Assembly: GCA_021372515.1 (NCBI GenBank) | Contig: JAJFUG010000175.1 | Span: 1-20,128 of the forward strand | Source of the DNA: a bacterium | Lineage (GTDB): Bacteria; Gemmatimonadota; Glassbacteria; GWA2-58-10 | DNA length: 20,128 nucleotides | Direction of reading: 5' to 3' | Shown here: piece after piece, positions 15,084 to 20,128 of the stretch | How the letters are laid out: the number at the start of each line of letters is the position of its first letter | Numbering within the stretch: the first letter of the stretch is position 1 | Notes under the pieces: generated by a model | Databases searched by the model: none | What the model was told of the DNA's origin: nothing | The model's input: only the letters and a program-made list of their open reading frames with translations | Position numbers and translations under genes: made by a program

Positions 15084-16088
15084 ATGAAACTGCTTAAGCC
15101 TTTACTGATACTGATTGTCCTGCTGGCGCTCTGGGCGGTGGTCCATTTCATGTCGGACCGTCCGGACCGGCCGGACGAGGCGGATGTTTTCAAGGTGCAG
15201 ATCGACACCACGAAAGTAAGCCGGATCGAGGTTTCGCGCACGGGCGGGCAACTCGTGCTGTTGCGCGACCAGGGCGCCTGGAGCGTGCAGACCCCGTCCG
15301 GGCCCCGTCCCGCCGAGAACGACCAGATCGTCTCGGCCCTGAGCACGCTTGGCTCCATCCAGACCTCCAGCTTGGTCAGCCACAACCCGGACAAGCAGGC
15401 CGAGTTTCAGGTGGACGAGGCCAGCGGCACGCGGGTGAAAGTGTTCGGTGGCGGCCAGGAACCGTTTGCCGACATCGTGATCGGCCGGATCGGCGGGTTC
15501 GACCAGCGCCGGATGTACAGCCAGCAGAGTTTCAACCCGCAGGATTTCTACACTTTCATGCGCCGGGCGGACAGCCCGAATGTCTTCAAGGTGCAGGGTT
15601 TCTTCGGGGCGATGCTGGGCACCGACTCCGAGCAGTGGCGCGACCACACCCTGCTGGCTTTCGACCCAGCCCAGGCGCGCCGGGTGGAGCTGATGTTCCC
15701 CGACACCCGGGCGGCGCTCCAGGCCGACACCAGCGGCCATGTCTGGCGGATCGAGGGCGGCGGCGCCGCACCGGACAGCACGGTGCTGCGCCAGATGCTC
15801 GGAACTCTCTCCTCGCTGCGGGCCAGCACCTTTGTCGACTCCCTGCCGCCCGCCGACAGCCTGGGCCTCGACCCGCCACAGTTCACGCTGCGGGTGACTC
15901 TGGCGGATGGCGCCACGCAGGGGCTGGAAGTGGGCAAGGAGACCGCGAACAACCTGTTTTTCTGCCGGGTGCCTGGCAAGGAGCAGGTCTGCACCCTGGC
16001 CCGCTACCGCCTGGACCAGGTGCGCAAGCGTCCCGAGGAGCTGGTGGCCGGGGCGGGCAAGAAACAGGAGCCACATCCCGTAAAATGA
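15084..16088 (+). CDS. DUF4340-domain protein, membrane-anchored (334 aa)
   Basis: DUF4340 proteins are regularly found as the last gene of GldA-F-G-like ABC modules; their biochemical role is unknown. Residues 4-23 form one N-terminal membrane anchor (LKPLLILIVLLALWAVVHF), with the rest in the periplasm. The body has the family's pattern of repeated beta-rich segments: VSRIEVSRTGGQLVLLRDQGAW, here split as VSRIEVSRT then QLVLLRDQGAWSV, followed by NDQIVSALSTL, VIGRIGGFDQRRMYSQ and WRDHTLLAFDPAQARRVEL. The second half repeats the motif as VWRIEGG and LRQMLGTLSSLRAS. The gene follows the GldG-like gene by 74 bases and a strong terminator lies 26 bases after it, which closes the operon. It probably acts with the transporter on the outer face of the inner membrane. 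Confidence 0.87.
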   Translation: MKLLKPLLILIVLLALWAVVHFMSDRPDRPDEADVFKVQIDTTKVSRIEVSRTGGQLVLLRDQGAWSVQTPSGPRPAENDQIVSALSTLGSIQTSSLVSHNPDKQAEFQVDEASGTRVKVFGGGQEPFADIVIGRIGGFDQRRMYSQQSFNPQDFYTFMRRADSPNVFKVQGFFGAMLGTDSEQWRDHTLLAFDPAQARRVELMFPDTRAALQADTSGHVWRIEGGGAAPDSTVLRQMLGTLSSLRASTFVDSLPPADSLGLDPPQFTLRVTLADGATQGLEVGKETANNLFFCRVPGKEQVCTLARYRLDQVRKRPEELVAGAGKKQEPHPVK

Positions 16089-16114
16089 CAGGGATTTGAA
16101 AATGAACGGTGGGG

Positions 16115-16140
16115 AAAGGCACGGCTTGCCGTGCCTTTTT
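16115..16140 (+). terminator. Rho-independent terminator of the Gld-type ABC module
   Basis: AAAGGCACGGC (16115-16125) and GCCGTGCCTTT (16128-16138) form an 11-bp perfect stem with a tiny loop and end in a five-T run. The A-tract and T-tract could let it work in both directions. Confidence 0.95.
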
Positions 16141-16158
16141 CTGTGGAGGATATTTCTA

Positions 16159-16187
16159 TTGATATTTCGGCTTAAATGTAGTAAAAT
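16159..16187 (+). promoter_or_regulatory. Predicted sigma70-type promoter for the membrane protein gene
   Basis: TTGATA (16159-16164) and TAAAAT (16182-16187) each match 5 of 6 consensus bases and are separated by exactly 17 bases, within AT-rich DNA directly after a terminator. The leader to the gene is about 160 bases long, with no clear riboswitch or hairpin apart from a short GTTCG/CGAAC pair near 16277. Confidence 0.65.
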
Positions 16188-16356
16188 AATCAAAACAAAT
16201 AAATCGTTTCGATATATTGAGTTAACTCTTTGAAAAGTGTGGAAATATGATGATAATGGCGTAAATCGTCTCAAGGTTCGTCGAACAGTGTTTATTTTCC
16301 ATCTGCCGGTGCTTTTCCCCCCAATGCAGCAGCAGTTGTGATTCACCCAAAAAGTG

Positions 16357-18153
16357 ATGCTTGAAGAGCTGAGAATGGCACCCTGTTGCGTCATCGCCGG
16401 GCGAGAGGAAAACGCGGTTTCAGATACTGGATGGCAGTGGTCCGGGCTGATATTTGCTATTCTTCTTGCGCTGCATGTGATTTCAGTCTGGGGAGTGAGG
16501 TTTTTTCCCTCGCAGGACGGTCCGGCGCATCTGTACAACGCGTCCGTGATTGTGCAGTATCATCGTCCCGAGGCGATAATTCTGCGCGATTATTTCGTTC
16601 TTCACTGTGGCCCGCAGTCGAACCGGGGCGGTCATCTCCTGTTGGCGGCACTGCTGACTTTCCTGCCACCGCTGGCCGCGGAGAAAGTCCTGCTCGGCCT
16701 GTACACTCTGCTCTTTGGGCTGGGGTTCCGTTTTGCTCTGGAATCAATCCGTCGCGGCTCAGGTTATCTTGCCATAATGTCCCTTCCTTTCGTCTTCAGT
16801 TTCCCTCTTCACCAGGGATTTTATAATTTTTGCCTGGGGCTGGCGGTCTTTTTCTTTGCATTCGGCTGGTGGTGCCGCTGCCGGGGAGAGTTAACCCTGT
16901 GGGGCGCCCTGGTCTTTTCAGGCCTTTGCCTGGCAGTATACGTTTTTCATCAGGTGCCCCTGGTAATGCTTTACATCGCGGTCGGTGTGACCTCCCTCTG
17001 GTTTTCGGGATTGCTGCTCAAGGACGCGGACAACGGGGGCCGGAGTCTGTGGCGCAGGATAAAAGCTTGTGCCGCCTGGTCTGTCCGTCCGCTGGCGGCT
17101 TTGGGGCCGTCTGTCGTGCTGCTGGCTTTGTACCTGGGCGGTCACACCGGTGGAGAGGTGGAGTACCGTACTTTTCTGCGCAACGTCCGGGATATGCTGT
17201 GCCTGGGTTCTCTTGTATCGTACAGCAGTTGGGAAGGAGTGCTGTCCAGCGCGATGGCGGTTCTGTTTTTCTGGCTTGTTGCCGGAAAGCTGCGGCGCAG
17301 GGGGTTCGACTCCTGGCGCTGCCTTTTAGGCGTGGCCGTCATTTTCACCCTGGTGTATTTCCTGGTTCCGGATTGCCTGGCTGGGGCCAGTTGCGTCAGC
17401 GCGCGGCTGAACCTTTTCCCTTTTCTGATCCTGATCCTCTGGCTTGGCAGCGGCGACCGGACCGTGATCGAACGCCGCTTGACGGTGTGCGCGGCTTCCT
17501 GCATCGCGCTGGGCTTCCTGCTGCTGCACCAGATGAAATACAGGCAGTTGAACAGCACTCTGGAGGAGCTGGTATCATGTCATGCCTGTCTGAAGCCAGG
17601 TTCCACACTGTTACCGCTCATTTATTCCCGCCGCCCCGGGCCGGGGGAGGTCTCGCTGCGCGTGATGGCTCTAAAACAGGCCTCCGGCTACATCGCCTCG
17701 CTGGTCCCGGATGTGGTCGATCTGAAAGACTACGAGGCTGCGGTAGATTATTTCCCGGTGATGTTCCGTCCTCGAGTCGATCCGAACATCCATCTCGGAT
17801 GCCTTGAAACCAGGGTGCCGCTGGTGGACATTCCTGCGTTCAACCGGAACACTCCGGGCCGGGTCGATTATATCCTGGTCTGCCGCCTCTGTCCGGCGGA
17901 GGAATGTGAAGTCGCCGAAAGATGGGTTCTCGGGCCGCTTGACCGAGAATACGAGACGATATTCCGTTCCCGGCCTCTGGGTCTCGCCGTGCTTTACCGT
18001 CTGAAATCCGATCTTAAGACAGATCGTCCCGCCTCGGAACACCCTGACTGCTCCTCCCAATTCAAATCACTCACCGAGAATATTGACACCGGACCATCCA
18101 TGACTCAGCTTTCAGAGGATGCCAGAAGCGGACAATTGAATCGATCCCGCTGA
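16357..18153 (+). CDS. Polytopic membrane protein, GT-C glycosyltransferase-like (598 aa)
   Basis: Roughly ten or more hydrophobic helices fill the first 400 residues, followed by a soluble C-terminal part of about 190 residues. Between the first two helices the segment FFPSQDGPAHLYNAS with acidic Asp resembles the first extracytoplasmic loop of GT-C enzymes, which transfer sugars from lipid-linked donors. No definite family is recognised, so the function is inferred. The start is uncertain: ATG 16357 lacks a good ribosome site, GTG 16354 immediately precedes it, and ATG 16375 has GAAGAG upstream. The gene has its own promoter, is flanked by a terminator on the left and is less GC-rich at third positions than its neighbours. 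The C-terminal part has DKDYEAAVDYFPVMF-like sequence (LKDYEAAVDYF) that suggests a ligand-binding domain but no known motif. Confidence 0.7.
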   Translation: MLEELRMAPCCVIAGREENAVSDTGWQWSGLIFAILLALHVISVWGVRFFPSQDGPAHLYNASVIVQYHRPEAIILRDYFVLHCGPQSNRGGHLLLAALLTFLPPLAAEKVLLGLYTLLFGLGFRFALESIRRGSGYLAIMSLPFVFSFPLHQGFYNFCLGLAVFFFAFGWWCRCRGELTLWGALVFSGLCLAVYVFHQVPLVMLYIAVGVTSLWFSGLLLKDADNGGRSLWRRIKACAAWSVRPLAALGPSVVLLALYLGGHTGGEVEYRTFLRNVRDMLCLGSLVSYSSWEGVLSSAMAVLFFWLVAGKLRRRGFDSWRCLLGVAVIFTLVYFLVPDCLAGASCVSARLNLFPFLILILWLGSGDRTVIERRLTVCAASCIALGFLLLHQMKYRQLNSTLEELVSCHACLKPGSTLLPLIYSRRPGPGEVSLRVMALKQASGYIASLVPDVVDLKDYEAAVDYFPVMFRPRVDPNIHLGCLETRVPLVDIPAFNRNTPGRVDYILVCRLCPAEECEVAERWVLGPLDREYETIFRSRPLGLAVLYRLKSDLKTDRPASEHPDCSSQFKSLTENIDTGPSMTQLSEDARSGQLNRSR

Positions 18154-18269
18154 AACAGGCCCGCCGGGGCATCCGGCAGTGGTGGACGGTACAAGTTCAA
18201 GAATTAACTTCCTCACATCAGACAGCTGCATCCTGGCATGCAGAGCCTTTGTCTCCAGTGGAGGTCCGC

Positions 18270-19337
18270 ATGGTCTCACGCCTGATCCAGAAAATTTCAC
18301 GCACCAAGAACACTGTCCCAGGCGACCTGGTCCTGGTAGGGGAGCAGAAAGAATGGTCCGCCGTAATCCGGGTGATGGAGTACGATGAGAACGAGGTGCT
18401 GGAAAAGGAGATCACCTCCATCGAGGAATGCGAGCGGTTCTACGGCACCCAGCGGGTCACCTGGCTCTCGCTGGAGGGCCTGCACGACCTGAAAGCCGTG
18501 GAGCAGGCGGGCGCCTGTTTCCATATCGACCCCCTGGTGCTGGAGGACATTGTCAACACCGGGCAGCGGCCGAAAATGGAGGATTTCGACACCCACCTGT
18601 TCGTGGTGCTCAAAGCCCTGCGGTTCAGCCACGACAGCGGAGAGGTGGTGACCGACCAGGTGGCGGTGGTGTTCACCGCCAGCGAGGTAATCACTTTCCA
18701 GGAGGAGCGCGGCGGGCTGTTCGAACACCTGCGCGAGCGCATCCGGCGCGGCAAGGGCAAGCTGCGCCGCCTGGGCACCGACTACCTGGCATACGCAATC
18801 ATCGACTCGGTGGTGGATAACTATTTCGGCGTGCTGGAAGAAATCGGCGAGCGGATCGAGTTCCTGGAGGATGAGCTGGTCTCGGACCCGGATGAGTACA
18901 CCCTGCACGAAATCTACCGCCTGAAACGCGAGGTGATTTTCCTGCGGAAGACTGTCTGGCCGCTGCGCGAGCTGGTGGCCTCGCTCTGCCGCCGCGACAG
19001 CGACCTGATCCGCGAGAGCACCATCCCGTTCCTGCGCGACACCTACGACCACACGGTGCAGGTGATCGAGACCATCGAGACTTTCCGCGACGTGCTCTCG
19101 GGGATGCTGGATATGTATATGTCCAGCCTGTCGAACAAGATGAACGCGGTGATGAAGGTGCTGACCGTGATCGCCACCCTGTTCATGCCGTTGACATTCA
19201 TCGCCGGGCTGTACGGGATGAATTTCAAGCACATGCCCGAGCTGGAGTGGCCCTGGGGCTACGCTTTCGCCCTGCTGCTGATGGCGGCGGTGACAGTGGT
19301 CATGCTGGTCTATTTCCGGCGCAAGGACTGGCTGTAG
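18270..19337 (+). CDS. corA: CorA-type Mg2+/Co2+ channel (355 aa)
   Basis: Homopentameric inner-membrane channel for Mg2+ and Co2+ uptake. The ATG at 18270 is chosen because GGAGG at 18260-18264 precedes it by five bases; an in-frame TTG at 18249 lies before that site. The cytoplasmic N-terminal domain includes VTWLSLEGLHD and IDPLVLEDIVNTGQRPKMED, followed by the long stalk helix with repeated acidic and basic residues. Two membrane helices end the protein: the first (about 293-314) leads into the signature GMN (316-318) in the loop YGMNFKHMPELEW, and the second (about 327-347) ends at FRRKDWL. The length matches the family, and all hallmarks are intact. It is a single gene, convergent with the YCII gene. 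Confidence 0.96.
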   Translation: MVSRLIQKISRTKNTVPGDLVLVGEQKEWSAVIRVMEYDENEVLEKEITSIEECERFYGTQRVTWLSLEGLHDLKAVEQAGACFHIDPLVLEDIVNTGQRPKMEDFDTHLFVVLKALRFSHDSGEVVTDQVAVVFTASEVITFQEERGGLFEHLRERIRRGKGKLRRLGTDYLAYAIIDSVVDNYFGVLEEIGERIEFLEDELVSDPDEYTLHEIYRLKREVIFLRKTVWPLRELVASLCRRDSDLIRESTIPFLRDTYDHTVQVIETIETFRDVLSGMLDMYMSSLSNKMNAVMKVLTVIATLFMPLTFIAGLYGMNFKHMPELEWPWGYAFALLLMAAVTVVMLVYFRRKDWL

Positions 19338-19357
19338 CTCAGCGGTCCGGTGCCCGA

Positions 19358-19435
19358 CCCGGGCGCACCCCGCCGCTGCGCGGTCGCCCCGCCGGAGGGC
19401 GGGGCGGCGGCCATGGCCGCCGGGGTGCGCCCGGG
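19358..19435. terminator. GC-rich multi-branched inverted repeat between convergent genes, possible bidirectional terminator
   Basis: A 15-bp perfect outer stem (19358-19372 with 19421-19435) encloses three smaller hairpins: CCGC-TGC-GCGG (19373-19383), GCCCCGCC-GGAG-GGCGGGGC (19386-19405) and a hairpin in the palindrome GGCGGCCATGGCCGCC (19406-19421). The four stems make a cloverleaf on either strand. It sits 20 bases after corA and 4 bases beyond the YCII stop. T-runs are weak on both sides, so a terminator role is only one option. Confidence 0.75.
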
Positions 19436-19439
19436 GCTT

Positions 19440-19787
19440 TCACCATTGCCCGGCCAGAAGGGCTGTGCGCCAGACCTTGAGCGAGGCCAGGAACACCCCT
19501 GCCTGCACGGCTGGGTCGGCCTCCATGATCCGGCGCGCCTGCTCCTCGCTTTCGCTTTGGATCAGGGCCAGGCCCAGGCTTGTGTCCTCGCAGCGCCCGG
19601 CCAGCTTGAGCACTCCGGCGTCCAGAAGGCCTCTCAGATAGGCGGAATGCTCAGCGATCGCGCCGCTCTCCCGCCCGGTCTGACCCTCGCTGAAATCGGC
19701 GCGGGCCGGGCGGTAGAGGATCGCGAACTGCTGTTTCGCCCCGGACTCCTGGGGGCCGGGGAAAGTCCGAACCCAGTTCAAGGGCAT
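19440..19787 (-). CDS. YCII-family protein (115 aa)
   Basis: A small cytosolic alpha/beta protein of the YCII-related (dimeric ferredoxin-like) family, which is mostly of unknown function; some members degrade chlorinated aromatic muconolactones. Visible family features are QFAILYRPARADFSE (residues about 20-34), EHSAYLRGLLDAGVLKLAGR (46-65) with the conserved histidine, GLALIQSESEEQARRIMEADP (72-91, the usual 'a...v...s.eeA..i...DP' helix) and FLASLKVWRTAL. The ATG at 19787 has a G-rich GGGGGA stretch 8-13 bases upstream on the minus strand. It runs towards corA on the opposite strand and follows the Ig-like gene, from which it is separated by a strong hairpin terminator. Confidence 0.9.
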   Translation of the reverse strand: MPLNWVRTFPGPQESGAKQQFAILYRPARADFSEGQTGRESGAIAEHSAYLRGLLDAGVLKLAGRCEDTSLGLALIQSESEEQARRIMEADPAVQAGVFLASLKVWRTALLAGQW

Positions 19788-19831
19788 CTGAATAATCCCC
19801 CCCGCTCGTGTTTATCATCCAGGCTATGGCA

Positions 19832-19851
19832 GGGCACGGCATGCCGTTCCC
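19832..19851. repeat. 20-bp inverted repeat with 12-bp palindromic core
   Basis: The core ACGGCATGCCGT (19836-19847) is fully self-complementary and GGG/CCC arms flank it with one mismatch. It lies upstream of the YCII gene and could be an operator or a structural element. Its arms resemble those of the 16115-16138 terminator. Confidence 0.45.
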
Positions 19852-19857
19852 CGAGAC

Positions 19858-19891
19858 AAAACAGGGGTGCGGCACGGGCCGCACCCCTGTT
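19858..19891 (-). terminator. Rho-independent terminator of the Ig-like protein gene
   Basis: AACAGGGGTGCGGC (19860-19873) pairs perfectly with GCCGCACCCCTGTT (19878-19891) around an ACGG loop, a 14-bp stem. On the minus strand the stem ends in a short T-run, just after the stop codon at 19916. The arms share the nine-base core of the terminator at 6788. Confidence 0.85.
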
Positions 19892-19915
19892 GCAAATCCG
19901 TTTCTTTCAATCAGA

Positions 19916-20128
19916 TCAGGGCGCGGTGGCGCTCAGGTTGAACGTGACTGTCTGGGTCGCCCCGCCGATGGTGGTGCTGGCCGAGAGGCTCACGTTGCCC
20001 ACGGCCAGGGGCGTGGCGGTGGTGGAGGCAAACCCGTCGCCGTCCGTGGGCACCAGCATTTGCTTGAGCGTGGCGCTGCCAGTCGTGACACTGAACGTCA
20101 CGTACTGGCCCGGCTTGGCATTGCCGTA
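19916..20128 (-). CDS. C-terminal end of an Ig-like-domain (Big_1-type) secreted protein, truncated by the window edge
   Basis: The frame is open from the window edge at 20128 to the stop at 19916-19918, giving the last 70 residues. The segment has the alternating-strand pattern of a bacterial Ig-like domain of the invasin/intimin (Big_1) type: a PGQYVTFSVTTGSATL strand pair, then a TDGDGFASTTATPLAVG segment, where 'T...G.A..t..pl..G' is the family hallmark, and finally VSLSAST, TQTVTFNL and SATAP. It ends directly after the domain, so it is the C-terminus. Such domains build surface-attached or secreted proteins. An internal GTG at 20101 is not the true start. Confidence 0.8.
   Translation of the reverse strand, partial: YGNAKPGQYVTFSVTTGSATLKQMLVPTDGDGFASTTATPLAVGNVSLSASTTIGGATQTVTFNLSATAP

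Noticed and set aside
16375-16391. Sigma54-like site TGGCAC...TTGCG near the start of the membrane protein gene
   Set aside because: The GG and GC are only nine bases apart instead of ten, and it lies inside the probable coding region. A better sigma70 promoter is upstream.
18813-18822. DnaA-box-like GGTGGATAA in corA
   Set aside because: It has a mismatch and encodes conserved protein residues (VVDNY), so it is isolated and coding.
19338-19440. tRNA-like cloverleaf as a real tRNA
   Set aside because: Although the fold has four stems, there is no GGTTCGAATCC T-loop, no anticodon loop of seven bases and the acceptor stem is far too long.

Overview
The window looks like a stretch of chromosome from a GC-rich, Gram-negative, probably uncultured bacterium. 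The evidence is the Tat-exported Gfo/Idh/MocA oxidoreductase, the ThuA-domain protein, the Gld-type ABC module with an auxiliary GldG-like subunit and a DUF4340 protein, and the Ig-like secreted protein. This gene repertoire is common in FCB/PVC-related groups and neighbouring candidate phyla; that placement is an inference from gene content only. No rRNA, CRISPR array, transposase, integrase or phage gene was seen.

Left end (1-2032): an AT-rich segment carries three plus-strand genes of unknown function: a left-truncated SH3-domain protein, a small acidic protein and a 100-residue protein that repeats the C-terminal module of the first. A structured, gene-free stretch follows, and then a minus-strand tRNA-Asn. 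The base composition changes sharply at the tRNA, whose 3' end faces the AT-rich side, as expected for an island inserted at a tRNA.

Sugar block (2179-6819): a good sigma70-type promoter precedes four plus-strand genes: cytosolic Gfo/Idh/MocA dehydrogenase, TIM-barrel sugar isomerase/epimerase, secreted ThuA-domain protein and Tat-exported Gfo/Idh/MocA oxidoreductase. A textbook terminator closes the block. Together they suggest oxidation of a sugar or glycoside, possibly through 3-keto intermediates, partly outside and partly inside the cytoplasm. The substrate cannot be read from the sequence.

Long intergenic region (6725-7450): it holds the terminator, two perfect DnaA boxes and one near-perfect box around an AT-rich segment, and several palindromes. 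This resembles a replication origin or another DnaA-binding locus, although no dnaA, dnaN or gidA is in view.

Middle (7451-11609): a MAF/DUF115-like plus family 2 glycosyltransferase fusion; an HD-domain protein with a convincing sigma54 promoter and an apparent CTG start; and a secreted protein made of three nearly identical repeats of about 160 residues.

Transport block (11705-16140): an ATPase, an ABC-2 permease, a GldG-like auxiliary protein and a DUF4340 protein form a Gld-type ABC module closed by a strong terminator.

Right end (16159-20128): a polytopic GT-C-like membrane protein with its own promoter, a CorA-type Mg2+/Co2+ channel, a convergent YCII-family protein and the C-terminus of an Ig-like-domain protein on the minus strand. 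A striking GC-rich inverted repeat that can fold into a three-armed cloverleaf lies between corA and the YCII gene.
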